Shown: positions 34,501-44,265, counted from the stretch's first letter. The stretch is DNA of 64,000 bases from Litoribrevibacter euphylliae (GCF_042646085.1 NZ_JBHRSZ010000002.1:186001-250000); one strand, 5' to 3'. Notes: a model not told the origin generated them from the sequence alone. Numbers and translations are program-made.

Positions 34501-35274
34501 CTACTGTCGAATACCGACACCCTTGTTCAGCAAGTGCAAACATAATCCAAACAACAGCACAGAGGTTACTAAGATCATTCCTAAAGCAAACACCAAATCA
34601 ATATCTGTAATTCCTAAGAAGCCGTATCTAAAAGCATTAACCATGTGCAAAATCGGATTCAACGAAGAAACGCCTTGCCAAAACTCAGGTAACAATTGAA
34701 TGGAATAAAAAACACCGCCTAGATAAGTTAAAGGCGTTAACACAAAGGTCGGCACGATGGAAATATCATCAAATGTCGTCGCAAAGAGTGCGTTTAAAAA
34801 GCCGCCTAACGAAAATAAAAATGCCGTAAAAAATACCGTAATACAAATAATAAACACGCTGTACAAAGGCAACTCAACAAAGAACAACGCAACCAAAGTC
34901 ACAATCACGCCCACAGCAAGGCCTCGAGCAACACCACCTAAAGTAAAGCCAAGAAGAATAATCCAATTTGGAATTGGCGACACCAATAGTTCTTCAACAC
35001 TGTGCTGAAACTTATTTCCAAAGAAAGACGACACGACATTGGAATAGGAATTAGTGATGACTGACATCATAATCAGCCCCGGGGCAATAAACTCCATATA
35101 GCTGTATCCAGCCATTTCTCCGATTCTCGAGCCAATTAGATTCCCGAAGATTATAAAATACAGCGTCATCGTAATGGCAGGCGGTAAAATGGTTTGCCCC
35201 CAAATACGAGAAAAACGTCGAATTTCTTTAACGATGATTGTCCAAAACGCAATCCAGTTAGCTTTAACTCCCAT
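34501..35274 (-). CDS. yadH: ABC-2 type transporter permease
   Basis: 257 residues with six predicted membrane helices and an ABC-2 signature (SVEELLVSPIPNWIILLGFTLGGVARG). It matches E. coli YadH along its length. It pairs with the ATPase gene 7 bases upstream. The exported substrate is unknown. Its stop lies about 50 bases before queF on the same strand. Confidence 0.93.
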   Translation of the reverse strand: MGVKANWIAFWTIIVKEIRRFSRIWGQTILPPAITMTLYFIIFGNLIGSRIGEMAGYSYMEFIAPGLIMMSVITNSYSNVVSSFFGNKFQHSVEELLVSPIPNWIILLGFTLGGVARGLAVGVIVTLVALFFVELPLYSVFIICITVFFTAFLFSLGGFLNALFATTFDDISIVPTFVLTPLTYLGGVFYSIQLLPEFWQGVSSLNPILHMVNAFRYGFLGITDIDLVFALGMILVTSVLLFGLCLHLLNKGVGIRQ

Positions 35275-35281
35275 AAGTTAT

Positions 35282-36247
35282 TTACTCCCCAGCCTTTGTT
35301 TCAACCAGAGAATCCCCTTTCGGAGCCTCTTCATTTGAAGAGCGATCCAGCATAGACACAAACATCTCTTCTAGTCTGTTTGATTTGTTTCGGAAACTTG
35401 TCACTGTGACACTTTGTTCTGTCAGTTGCTCGAACAAGATGTTTAAGGATTGATCCTTAGAAACCACAACCTCCAAAGTGTGTTCGTCTACGAGTTTTAC
35501 GGGGAAATCCGCCAAAGCCACCTGCTCCATCTTATCGCCCTGCACATCAAGCAATATTGTCTGCTTATTCATCTGATTAAGCAGCTCCCTCATTGGGCAA
35601 TTCACCAAAATATCGCCTTGATCGATAATCGCAATATTACGACACAGTGCTTCCGCTTCTTCTAAATAATGAGTTGTCAGAATAATGGTAATACCCTGCT
35701 GATTAATTTCCTGAAGGAATACCCACATCGAACGTCTCAATTCAATGTCCACACCTGCAGTTGGCTCATCAAGAATCAATACATCGGGCTCATGGATTAA
35801 AGCTCGCGCAATCATTAATCGGCGCTTCATACCACCAGATAGCATTCGAGCTGGAGTATCACGCTTCTCCCACAAACCAAGCTTTTTCAAATAAGATTCT
35901 GCACGTTGTTTAGCCACTGGCGCAGGTATGCCGTAATACCCTGCTTGCGTAACAACAATATCAAACACTTTTTCAAACTGATTAAAATTAAACTCTTGAG
36001 GTACCACTCCCAGTTTCATTTTGGCTTTGACTCGCTCACGATCAAGATCAAACCCCATTACCTTTACAGCTCCAGACGTTTTATTAACCAACGAAGAAAC
36101 AATACCCAAAGTTGTAGATTTTCCTGCACCATTTGGCCCAAGAAGCGCGAAGAAATCGCCTTTGGCAACGTGTAAAGAAATCCCTTTCAGGGCATGAGTA
36201 CCATTTGAATAAGTTTTAGCTAAGTCGTTTATTTCCAGTGCGAACAT
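35282..36247 (-). CDS. yadG: ABC transporter ATP-binding protein
   Basis: 321 residues: Walker A GPNGAGKST, Q-loop VVPQEFNFN, signature LSGGMKRR, Walker B LILDEPTAGVD and the H-loop TTHYLEEAE. About 90 extra C-terminal residues are typical of YadG-type exporters. It works with the adjacent permease. Confidence 0.95.
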   Translation of the reverse strand: MFALEINDLAKTYSNGTHALKGISLHVAKGDFFALLGPNGAGKSTTLGIVSSLVNKTSGAVKVMGFDLDRERVKAKMKLGVVPQEFNFNQFEKVFDIVVTQAGYYGIPAPVAKQRAESYLKKLGLWEKRDTPARMLSGGMKRRLMIARALIHEPDVLILDEPTAGVDIELRRSMWVFLQEINQQGITIILTTHYLEEAEALCRNIAIIDQGDILVNCPMRELLNQMNKQTILLDVQGDKMEQVALADFPVKLVDEHTLEVVVSKDQSLNILFEQLTEQSVTVTSFRNKSNRLEEMFVSMLDRSSNEEAPKGDSLVETKAGE

Positions 36248-36366
36248 AAGAACTCAAAATTTTAAATTAAGGCGCTATAATAGCACGCTGCACAAATTCA
36301 CCATGTACTAATCTTAAATGCAGTCGTAAATCTCCGATGCATTTATTGTCCATGCATTAGTACACA

Positions 36367-36372
36367 TATAAT
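36367..36372 (+). promoter_or_regulatory. -10 element of the PA2817-family gene
   Basis: A perfect TATAAT lies 17 bases before the start codon; the best -35 (TTGTCC) is 15 bases upstream, which is short. Confidence 0.4.
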
Positions 36373-36388
36373 TGTATGAAGGTTTTTA

Positions 36389-36820
36389 ATGAGCGAATCA
36401 CGCTTTGCCCAACTTCCCGAAGCAGAACAAGAAAATATTCTCTTCCATTTACGTTTACTAAAACAAAGCTACGAAGCCTTTCGTGAAAAAGAACCGTTTT
36501 TAGGTCAAGACCTAGATCAGGACGCCATTGCATTTCTAGCTGCATATGAGCAGCTTATAAAAGACATGGTGCACCTGGATCCAAACCACGTGTTCTCAGG
36601 CCAACAACTCGTTACACAGCAAATTTCGAAATACCCAGATCTTACCGAATGCTGGGCTAGAGATTTACTTTGGTACTTCGGGGGCGATTGCCTTCATTAC
36701 ATGCCTGACGATGAAATTGAAAAGTTTCAACAATTGGATGATGCTCGCTTCGAAGCTATTGACGAAGGAAAAGCATTTCAACGAGAAAAAGTCAGGAATA
36801 GAATTTTTGGTCTTCACTAG
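36389..36820 (+). CDS. PA2817-family conserved protein
   Basis: 143 residues, helical and acidic, with CWARDLLWYFGGDCLHYMPDDEIEKFQQLDD near the C-terminus, which I associate with the uncharacterised Pseudomonas PA2817 family. There is no signal or membrane segment. ATG 36389 has GAAGG 6 bases upstream. Function unknown. It is followed by a bidirectional terminator shared with ppiD. Confidence 0.8.
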   Translation: MSESRFAQLPEAEQENILFHLRLLKQSYEAFREKEPFLGQDLDQDAIAFLAAYEQLIKDMVHLDPNHVFSGQQLVTQQISKYPDLTECWARDLLWYFGGDCLHYMPDDEIEKFQQLDDARFEAIDEGKAFQREKVRNRIFGLH

Positions 36821-36890
36821 CGTTTAAAAGTTCGACAAAAGATTGAAAGAGCCAAATGATTTTAATTGTTATTATCAAAAGGCTCTCGAA

Positions 36891-36920
36891 AAAAAACCGC
36901 AGAATAATCTGCGGTTTTTT
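36891..36920. terminator. Bidirectional terminator between the PA2817-family gene and ppiD
   Basis: AACCGCAGA-ATAA-TCTGCGGTT is a 9-bp stem with A-run before and T-run after, placed between convergent genes. Confidence 0.9.
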
Positions 36921-36938
36921 GTATGTCGTTAAAAACTA

Positions 36939-38819
36939 TTAACGCTCAATCTCTGCTCTGTCTTTTAACGACTTCTGGTACGCCTGATACTCAGAACGAG
37001 CCAATTGATTCGCTAGCATTTGTTGCGCTGTGTCCAAATCCTGCTCATCAAGATCAGTCACTTGGTGAATCGCGTCAAGACGAATAACAACAACATCACC
37101 ATTCGCTAATACTTCACGATCGAAGCTCTTCTGATTTTCAGCCAAACCTATGGTAAAGGCTTTATTGTTGATTGAAGCGTTTACGTCTGAGTTAGTACGA
37201 CCCGCTTGCTCGATTACCGACCAGCTCAAGTCAGATACTAACTCAAAAGACGACAAGTCTTTACCATTTCTTAAGTGATCCAATAACTCATCAGCTAAAT
37301 CACGAGCCTTCTGCTGTGCAAGCTTCTTAGTTAATCCAGAAATAACCTGTTCTTTAACTTCTTCCAAAGGCAATGTCTCAGGAATGACATGATCCAACAC
37401 TCGAACCACTAAAGACTGCTCATCACTCAACTCAATCAAATTACTTGAACGCCCTTCTTCGATAAAGTCTTGATCAAATACCTGATTAACAATTTGTGGA
37501 TCACTGGTTACTTGATCTGCACCACCGTCACGAGTAAAAAGCTCTGAGGTTACCACTTGGAGGGAAAGCTCTTTAGCAACTTCTTGAAGTGTATCAGCAG
37601 AGAAAGCGCTGTTTGCCAACTCTTCACCAGCTGCGACATATTCTGTTTTAGCTTTAGCCAAACGAAGATCTTGCTCCAAACGAGGTTTCATTTCTTCATA
37701 ACTTGGAATGTCCTGAGTACGAATATCGACAAGTTTGATTAAATGAACACCAAACTTGGTAACAACTGGCTCAGATAACTCACCTTCGTTCATAGCAAAC
37801 AAAGCTTCTTCAAAAGGCTCCACGTAAGTCCCTTTTCCAGCGAAACCTAGATCACCGCCTTGCTGAGCAGAACCTGGATCCTCTGAAAACTCTTTCGCTA
37901 GATCTTCAAAAGCTTCTCCTGCCTCAAGACGTGCTTTGATGGAGTTCATCTTCTCTACAGCAGCTTCTTCTGTAGTTTCATCGTCAACCATCACCAAAAT
38001 ATGAGAAGCCTTACGCTCTTCAGTGACTTCCATCTCGGCAATGCTTTGATCGTAAAGTGCCTTAATGTCTTCTTCGCTTAGTTCAACTTTGTCAGTGAAG
38101 TCATCAATCGATAAAGTAATATATTCAACTTTAACCTGCTCTTCAGTACGATACTGCTGACTATTTTCTTGGTAGTACTGATCAATCTGATCATCAGAAA
38201 GCTCCATAGAGTCTTCCATTGCAGCTCGTGCTATCGTTGTGAACGCATAATCTCTACGCTGCTGCTCTAGCTTAGCCAACTGATTAGCTTCTTTCTCTGT
38301 AACAAACGAAGTACCAGCCAAACTGCCTCGGATCTGTCCAACCATCATGTCTTCACGAACCATATCGCGAAAACTAACACGGGTATAGCCTAGGCTACGA
38401 ATCGCAGAGTCATATGCATCTTGTGAAAACTGACCGTCTACTTGGAAGCTAGGTGCACTTAAAATCATAGTATCCAATGCTTGATCGGAAAATGACAAAC
38501 CTTGCTCATTAGCATCAGAAGACAGAATGCTACGGTTAATTAACTCTTCAACAGCGGCATTTCTTAAAAGACCATCATCAATCAACGAGGGATCGAAGCT
38601 CTCACCAAAACGAGAATAGAGTTCACGCTTTTTCAACTCTACTGCACGCTGCACCTTAAGCTCATCAATATCTTCACCATTTACAGTGGCCGCTGGCTTA
38701 GGACCGTTAAAACTACCTACAATTGCGTCTACACCCCATAGGGCGAAAACGATAACAATCAAGCCGACCAAAATTTTGGCAAACAGGCTTTGTGTATTAT
38801 TCCTGATACTCTGAAGCAT
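36939..38819 (-). CDS. ppiD: Periplasmic chaperone / peptidyl-prolyl isomerase PpiD
   Basis: 626 residues. One N-terminal membrane helix (about 15-37) anchors a long periplasmic region: a SurA_N-like chaperone part, a parvulin domain (about 268-360; ASHILVMVDD, GSAQQGGDLGFAGKG, VVTKFGVHLIKLVD) and a C-terminal helical region. It sits at the SecYEG exit and helps outer-membrane protein folding. The hupB-ppiD order is conserved in gammaproteobacteria; here a tRNA-Asp and terminator are inserted. Confidence 0.96.
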   Translation of the reverse strand: MLQSIRNNTQSLFAKILVGLIVIVFALWGVDAIVGSFNGPKPAATVNGEDIDELKVQRAVELKKRELYSRFGESFDPSLIDDGLLRNAAVEELINRSILSSDANEQGLSFSDQALDTMILSAPSFQVDGQFSQDAYDSAIRSLGYTRVSFRDMVREDMMVGQIRGSLAGTSFVTEKEANQLAKLEQQRRDYAFTTIARAAMEDSMELSDDQIDQYYQENSQQYRTEEQVKVEYITLSIDDFTDKVELSEEDIKALYDQSIAEMEVTEERKASHILVMVDDETTEEAAVEKMNSIKARLEAGEAFEDLAKEFSEDPGSAQQGGDLGFAGKGTYVEPFEEALFAMNEGELSEPVVTKFGVHLIKLVDIRTQDIPSYEEMKPRLEQDLRLAKAKTEYVAAGEELANSAFSADTLQEVAKELSLQVVTSELFTRDGGADQVTSDPQIVNQVFDQDFIEEGRSSNLIELSDEQSLVVRVLDHVIPETLPLEEVKEQVISGLTKKLAQQKARDLADELLDHLRNGKDLSSFELVSDLSWSVIEQAGRTNSDVNASINNKAFTIGLAENQKSFDREVLANGDVVVIRLDAIHQVTDLDEQDLDTAQQMLANQLARSEYQAYQKSLKDRAEIER

Positions 38820-38888
38820 GGCTAAACCTAGCTTTCCTATCTCTGATGTTATCTTTCTTATGTTCAGTAATTACTGAATTTAAATATG

Positions 38889-38913
38889 AAAAAGGCGCAT
38901 CAGTTGATGCGCC
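38889..38913 (-). terminator. Terminator after hupB and tRNA-Asp
   Basis: GGCGCATCA-GT-TGATGCGCC on the minus strand is followed by TTTTT. It ends the hupB/tRNA-Asp unit before ppiD. Confidence 0.85.
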
Positions 38914-38920
38914 CTAATCT

Positions 38921-38997
38921 TGGCGGAACAGACGGGACTCGAACCCGCGACCCCCGGCGTGACAGGCCGGTATTCTAACCAACTGAACTACTGCTCC
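38921..38997 (-). tRNA. tRNA-Asp (anticodon GTC), copy 3
   Basis: Identical over 77 bases to both copies near 5.2-5.5 kb. It lies 21 bases after the hupB stop and 7 bases before a terminator, with no promoter of its own visible, so it is probably processed from the hupB mRNA. Confidence 0.97.
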
Positions 38998-39018
38998 TGA
39001 ATCCCGAATGAACTAAAC

Positions 39019-39291
39019 TTAGTTCACAGCATCCTTAAGAGCTTTACCAGCTTTGAAGCCTGGAATTTTAGCTGCAGGGATGTCGATTGGTGCACCTGTT
39101 TGAGGGTTACGACCAGTACGAGCTGCACGCTCTTTAACAGAAAAAGTACCAAAGCCAACCAACGCAACTTGGTCACCGTCTTTAAGTGCGCCAGTTACTG
39201 CAGAAATAGTTGCATCCAAAGCACGACCTGCTTCAGCTTTAGTGATGTCAGCAGATTCTGCAATAGCTTCGATTAATTCAGACTTATTCAC
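39019..39291 (-). CDS. hupB: DNA-binding protein HU-beta
   Basis: 90 residues, complete HU fold: NKSELIEAIAESADITKAEAGRALDA, the VGFGTFSVKERAARTGRNPQTG arm and the IPAAKIPGFKAGKALKDAVN tail. It compacts and bends DNA in the nucleoid. It starts at GTG (39291) with GGGG 6 bases upstream. A near-consensus promoter precedes it. Confidence 0.98.
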   Translation of the reverse strand: MNKSELIEAIAESADITKAEAGRALDATISAVTGALKDGDQVALVGFGTFSVKERAARTGRNPQTGAPIDIPAAKIPGFKAGKALKDAVN

Positions 39292-39378
39292 AATATTCCC
39301 CTTTAAAAAGTCAGTAATCTAATAAACTGATCTAAGAATTCCCTGTGGTGCTTTTTGATTATTCACAAAGGAACAAAA

Positions 39379-39408
39379 CTTATAACAACTGCCTGTCTAT
39401 CCTGTCAA
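39379..39408 (-). promoter_or_regulatory. Sigma-70 promoter of hupB
   Basis: TTGACA (39403-39408) and TATAAG (39379-39384) are 18 bases apart on the minus strand (17 if the -10 is read as TTATAA). Confidence 0.75.
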
Positions 39409-39500
39409 GCATCAGAAAGGCTAGAGTTTATCTGTCCTTAGCACGCTCAGTTTCTTATTTAAGTGCGAGTTATTTTACCTAAATCCGCACAAAAGTAACT

Positions 39501-39531
39501 GCCTCAAAGCACTTTTTTTTCACTTTGAGGC
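39501..39531 (-). terminator. Hairpin downstream of lon
   Basis: A 9-bp stem GCCTCAAAG/CTTTGAGGC encloses an A-rich loop 15 bases past the lon stop. The following T-run is weak on this strand, so the efficiency is uncertain. Confidence 0.55.
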
Positions 39532-39545
39532 CACTTTTTTGTAAT

Positions 39546-41945
39546 TTAATGTGCATTTATACGGTCATTAGCGTTTTCAGTGTCCGAAGAGGCTTCGTTA
39601 ACGCTTTCATTACCGGGTTCAGGCATATATTCAAGCGCCACATCCAACACTTCATCGATCCATTTAACGGCTCGAATTTCAAGATCTTCCTTAATGTGCT
39701 CAGGAATTTCTTTCAAATCTCGAACATTATCATCAGGAATAATAATGGTCTTGATACCACCACGATGAGCAGCCAAAAGCTTTTCTTTTAGACCACCAAT
39801 TGGCAAGACCTGACCTCGAAGAGTAATTTCACCCGTCATCGCCACATCGCAACGAACCGGAACTCCGGTCAACACAGACACCATTGCGGTGCACATCGCG
39901 ATACCAGCACTTGGTCCATCTTTGGGTGTAGCACCTTCCGGCACATGGATATGAAGATCTTGCTTTTCATAGAAATCTTCAGGAATCCCCAAAACTCGTG
40001 AGCGACTTCTTACCACAGTAGTTGCAGCCTGAATCGACTCTTGCATTACATCACCTAAAGAACCAGTCTTAATCGTACGACCTTTACCCGGCATAGACAC
40101 TGCTTCAATGGTCAATAATTCACCACCAACCTGCGTCCATGCTAAGCCTGTCACCTGACCAACTTTGTTCTCTTCTTCTGCGATGCCATATTTAAATTTC
40201 TGAACACCAATAAGATCTTCTAACGCATCAGCTTCTACTTTAACAACAGCTTCCTTACCTAAAGCTGCCGCTTTTACTACTTTACGACAGACTTTCGCAA
40301 TCTCACGTTCAAGACCACGGACACCTGATTCACGGGTATAATGACGGATCAAATGTCTTAGTGCCTCTTCTGGCAACTCAAGTTCACCATCTTTAAGGCC
40401 ATTATTCTTACACTGCTTAGGAAGAAGATATTTCTGAGCAATGTTTACCTTTTCATCTTCGGTATACCCCGGAATTCGAATCACTTCCATACGATCCAAT
40501 AACGGTGCAGGAATGTTCATTGAGTTCGAGGTACAAACAAACATTACATCAGATAGATCGTAATCGACTTCCATATAATGATCGTTGAACGAATTATTTT
40601 GTTCCGGATCTAACACTTCCAGCAACGCAGAGGCAGGGTCGCCTCGATGATCCATTCCCATCTTGTCAATTTCATCCAATAAGAAAAGAGGATTCTTAAC
40701 TCCAACTTTTGACATCTTCTGAATTAACTTACCAGGCATAGACCCAATATATGTTCTGCGATGACCACGAATTTCAGATTCATCACGCACACCACCCAAA
40801 GCCATACGAACAAACTTACGGTTTGTAGATCTAGCAATCGACTGCCCTAATGACGTTTTACCAACTCCTGGCGGACCAACCAAACAAAGAACAGGACCTT
40901 TCAATTTCTTAACACGCTTTTGAACGGCCAGATATTCAATAATACGATCTTTAACTTCCTCAAGACCGTAATGATCTTCGTTAAGAACCTCCTCCGCACG
41001 CTCAAGATCTAAACTAACTTTAGAGCGCTTCTTCCAAGGCACACTTACCAGCCAATCCAAATATCCACGAACAACTGAAGCCTCTGCTGACATAGGAGAC
41101 ATCATTCGAAGCTTTTTCATTTCAGCGTTAGCTTTCTCACGAGCTTCCTTAGGCATACCAGCGGCTTGGATCTTTTTATCCAATTCATCAAGCTCGCCAG
41201 AGCCCTCATCCATCTCACCAAGTTCTTTATGAATCGCCTTAATTTGTTCGTTAAGATAATACTCGCGCTGGCTTTTCTCCATTTGCTTTTTAACACGACC
41301 ACGAATGCGCTTATCCACCTGAACCACATCAAGTTCACGATCGATAATGCCAAGAATTTCATCATAACGATCTAATGGATCTGCCATCTCAAGCAAAGAC
41401 TGCTTCTCTGCAACTTTCAACGATGAGAAGTGAGAAGCCAATGTATCGGTCAAACGATCTAGGGAAGTGATATTTTTGATAGCGTTAACAACTTCCGATG
41501 GTAGCTTCTTACTTTGCTTAACGTATTTCTCTATCTCTTCAATAGCCGATTCAACAACGTCGTCGTATTTACCTTCCGACTCTTCTACTTCAACAATGGA
41601 AGCCTGAGCCACTAACATAGACTCTTGATCAATAAACTGCTCAATACGAGCTCGATCCAAGCCTTCAACAAGAACTTTTACAGTACCATCAGGAAGCTTC
41701 AACATTTGAAGAATCGTGGCGATAGTTCCTATTTCATATAAATCTTCAGGTGCAGGATCATCATGATTTGCATCTTTTTGCGCAACCAAAAACACTTTCT
41801 TCTCATCAGCCATTGCCTCTTCGAGAGCAGCAATTGACTTCTCTCTTCCAACAAATAAAGGAATGACCATATGCGGAAAAACAACAACATCTCGCAACGG
41901 TAAAACAGGCAACTCAATAACTTCATCAAATTCGGTTGCAGACAT
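39546..41945 (-). CDS. lon: ATP-dependent protease Lon
   Basis: 799 residues: N-terminal substrate-binding LAN domain (LPVLPLRDVVVFPHMVIPLFVGR), coiled middle, AAA+ domain with Walker A GPPGVGKTS and Walker B LFLLDEIDK, and a C-terminal Ser-Lys protease domain with KDGPSAGIAM (Ser) and HRGGIKTIIIP (Lys). It degrades misfolded and regulatory proteins in the cytoplasm. ATG 41945 has AGAGG 8 bases upstream; an in-frame GTG at 41951 is too close to it. A sigma-32-like promoter lies upstream. Confidence 0.98.
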   Translation of the reverse strand: MSATEFDEVIELPVLPLRDVVVFPHMVIPLFVGREKSIAALEEAMADEKKVFLVAQKDANHDDPAPEDLYEIGTIATILQMLKLPDGTVKVLVEGLDRARIEQFIDQESMLVAQASIVEVEESEGKYDDVVESAIEEIEKYVKQSKKLPSEVVNAIKNITSLDRLTDTLASHFSSLKVAEKQSLLEMADPLDRYDEILGIIDRELDVVQVDKRIRGRVKKQMEKSQREYYLNEQIKAIHKELGEMDEGSGELDELDKKIQAAGMPKEAREKANAEMKKLRMMSPMSAEASVVRGYLDWLVSVPWKKRSKVSLDLERAEEVLNEDHYGLEEVKDRIIEYLAVQKRVKKLKGPVLCLVGPPGVGKTSLGQSIARSTNRKFVRMALGGVRDESEIRGHRRTYIGSMPGKLIQKMSKVGVKNPLFLLDEIDKMGMDHRGDPASALLEVLDPEQNNSFNDHYMEVDYDLSDVMFVCTSNSMNIPAPLLDRMEVIRIPGYTEDEKVNIAQKYLLPKQCKNNGLKDGELELPEEALRHLIRHYTRESGVRGLEREIAKVCRKVVKAAALGKEAVVKVEADALEDLIGVQKFKYGIAEEENKVGQVTGLAWTQVGGELLTIEAVSMPGKGRTIKTGSLGDVMQESIQAATTVVRSRSRVLGIPEDFYEKQDLHIHVPEGATPKDGPSAGIAMCTAMVSVLTGVPVRCDVAMTGEITLRGQVLPIGGLKEKLLAAHRGGIKTIIIPDDNVRDLKEIPEHIKEDLEIRAVKWIDEVLDVALEYMPEPGNESVNEASSDTENANDRINAH

Positions 41946-42011
41946 AGACACATCCTCTCGGTTATAACTCCGGCATACAGAAGAACAGCCGGTAAATCAG
42001 TCTTTAGGATA

Positions 42012-42039
42012 ATGTGGGGACAAATAGTATAAATACAAG
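42012..42039 (-). promoter_or_regulatory. Sigma-32-like heat-shock promoter of lon
   Basis: On the minus strand CTTGTAT (42033-42039) and CCCCACAT (42012-42019) are 13 bases apart, close to the E. coli pattern CTTGAAA-N13-CCCCATNT. It begins just after the clpX terminator and 67 bases before the lon start. Confidence 0.7.
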
Positions 42040-42040
42040 G

Positions 42041-42065
42041 AAAAGGCCCTAAAAAGGGCCTTTTT
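42041..42065 (-). terminator. Terminator between clpX and lon
   Basis: AAAAGGCCCT-AAAA-AGGGCCTTTTT, with T-run on both strands, 6 bases past the clpX stop. Confidence 0.85.
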
Positions 42066-42070
42066 AATTT

Positions 42071-43354
42071 TTAATCGTCTGAAGATGCCACTTTAGGAGC
42101 GTCTTGAGATTCATAAATAAGAAGTGGTTCTGCTTCGGAGTTGATCACACTTTCGTCGATCACCACCTTAGTCACATTTTCTTCGGAAGGAATACGATAC
42201 ATAGTAGTCAAGAGCACCGACTCCAAGATAGAACGTAACCCGCGAGCACCCGTTTTACGTTCCAATGCTTTCTGAGCAACCGCTCTCAATGCATCATCTC
42301 TAAACTCAAGCTCAACACCTTCCATCTCAAACAACTTACAATATTGCTTAGTAAGAGAGTTTTTCGGCTCAACCAAAATCTCAACCAAAGCCTCTTCATC
42401 AAGCTCTGTAAGCGTTGCCACAACAGGCAATCGACCGACAAACTCAGGAATCAAGCCATAGCGAACCAAGTCTTCGGTTTCTACCTCACCTAACACTTCG
42501 CCTACCTGCTTCGAGTCATCCTTGCTTGAAACTACGGCAGAGAAACCAATACCACTTTTTTCTGTACGGTCGCGAATTACTTTATCTAACCCAGCAAAAG
42601 CACCACCGCAAATAAATAGAACATTCGCAGTATCTACTTGTAAAAATTCTTGCTGGGGATGTTTACGACCACCCTGAGGAGGCACAGAAGCAACAGTGCC
42701 CTCAATTAACTTAAGCAATGCCTGCTGAACACCTTCACCAGAAACATCACGAGTAATTGACGGATTATCAGACTTACGAGAAATCTTGTCGATCTCATCA
42801 ATATACACAATGCCCATTTGAGCACGTTCTACGTCGTAATCACATTTTTGAAGCAGCTTCTGAATGATATTTTCAACGTCTTCACCTACATAACCGGCTT
42901 CGGTCAAGGTTGTTGCATCAGCAATGGTGAAAGGTACATTCAGAAGACGAGCCAAGGTATCAGCCAACAAGGTCTTACCGCTACCTGTTGGACCAATAAG
43001 CAAGATATTACTCTTACCAAGCTCAACATCACCACCACGATCCCCATATCGAAGACGCTTATAGTGATTATAAACAGCCACTGACAATACGATCTTAGCC
43101 TTATCTTGGCCAATCACATACTCATCAAGTGTTTCCTTAATTTCATGAGGAGAAGGCAGACGATCACCTTGTGATTCTGCTTCTGCTTCCTGCACTTCTT
43201 CACGAATAATATCGTTACACAGATCAACACACTCATCGCAAATAAAGACCGAAGGCCCTGCAATCAGTTTTTTTACTTCGTGTTGACTTTTACCACAAAA
43301 CGAACAATACAGAAGCTTTCCGTTATCGTCGCCTTTTTTAGTTTCGTCGGACAT
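42071..43354 (-). CDS. clpX: ATP-dependent Clp protease ATP-binding subunit ClpX
   Basis: 427 residues. The N-terminal zinc-binding domain has YCSFCGK and FICDECVDLC. The AAA+ module has Walker A GPTGSGKT, Walker B VYIDEIDK and the pore loop GYVGEDV; the GVQQALLKLIEGT block is ClpX-specific. It unfolds substrates and feeds them to ClpP. It lies 60 bases after clpP. Confidence 0.98.
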   Translation of the reverse strand: MSDETKKGDDNGKLLYCSFCGKSQHEVKKLIAGPSVFICDECVDLCNDIIREEVQEAEAESQGDRLPSPHEIKETLDEYVIGQDKAKIVLSVAVYNHYKRLRYGDRGGDVELGKSNILLIGPTGSGKTLLADTLARLLNVPFTIADATTLTEAGYVGEDVENIIQKLLQKCDYDVERAQMGIVYIDEIDKISRKSDNPSITRDVSGEGVQQALLKLIEGTVASVPPQGGRKHPQQEFLQVDTANVLFICGGAFAGLDKVIRDRTEKSGIGFSAVVSSKDDSKQVGEVLGEVETEDLVRYGLIPEFVGRLPVVATLTELDEEALVEILVEPKNSLTKQYCKLFEMEGVELEFRDDALRAVAQKALERKTGARGLRSILESVLLTTMYRIPSEENVTKVVIDESVINSEAEPLLIYESQDAPKVASSDD

Positions 43355-43414
43355 CGACTACTCCGTTTATTCTTTACTTGCCACTAAAAAATATCGGCAC
43401 CTATTCTGGGTATA

Positions 43415-44074
43415 TTAGGACGCAGTTTCTCTTCTGTCGAGCACTGCATCCACTAAACCGTACTCTTTAGCCTGAATTGCCGACATAAAGTTGTCTCGCT
43501 CGGTATCACGCTCGATTGTTTCCATTGGTTGACCAGTGTGATCCGCCAAAGTTCGATTCAAACGATCACGTAAATCCAAGATCTCTTGCGCATGAATTTT
43601 AATATCAGACGCTTGACCTTGAGCACCACCGCTTGGCTGGTGAATCATGACACGAGAATTAGGCAGCGCATAACGCTTGCCTTTCTCACCAGCCGCTAAT
43701 AAGAAAGCCCCCATAGAACAGGCTTGACCGATACACATAGTACTTACATTCGGTTTAATAAACTGCATGGTGTCATATATTGAAAGACCAGCAGTCACAG
43801 ACCCACCAGGAGAATTAATATATAGATGAATGTCTTTATCAGGGTTTTCTGACTCTAAGAACAATAACTGAGCCACAATAAGGTTAGCCATATGATCTTC
43901 AACTTGACCAACCAAGAAAATCACACGCTCTTTTAATAAACGAGAATAGATATCGTACGAACGCTCACCACGGGACGTCTGCTCGATGACCATAGGAACC
44001 AATGACGCACTTGGATCTGTTGCATCCATACCATTCATAGACGAAAACGGGTTACCAAAAGGATAGTTAGTCAT
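43415..44074 (-). CDS. clpP: ATP-dependent Clp protease proteolytic subunit ClpP
   Basis: 219 residues. The catalytic triad is visible: Ser in CIGQACSMGAFLL, His in VMIHQPSGG and Asp in IERDTERDNFM. A roughly 15-residue propeptide is typical. It forms the 14-mer protease chamber with ClpX. Confidence 0.98.
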   Translation of the reverse strand: MTNYPFGNPFSSMNGMDATDPSASLVPMVIEQTSRGERSYDIYSRLLKERVIFLVGQVEDHMANLIVAQLLFLESENPDKDIHLYINSPGGSVTAGLSIYDTMQFIKPNVSTMCIGQACSMGAFLLAAGEKGKRYALPNSRVMIHQPSGGAQGQASDIKIHAQEILDLRDRLNRTLADHTGQPMETIERDTERDNFMSAIQAKEYGLVDAVLDRRETAS

Positions 44075-44173
44075 TAACCGTCCACTCCCTCAGTTTGATA
44101 CATTTCCCTGAAAAAATGCTCATTTTATAAGCAAAATCAGACTATTATTTTTTAAATTCACTATCTGATACAA

Positions 44174-44221
44174 AATAGCACCTGTCGTTGCCGAATGGAA
44201 CCACTCGCGACAAGTGCTATT
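44174..44221 (-). terminator. Long hairpin between tig and clpP
   Basis: 14-base arms AATAGCACTTGTCG and CGACAGGTGCTATT (one G-T pair) flank 20 bases, followed by TTTTG on the minus strand, 45 bases past the tig stop. It may be a partial terminator. Confidence 0.65.
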
Positions 44222-44265
44222 GTTTTATTTCCTAAACACAGAGTTCAGGATTAAAAAATAAGCTA

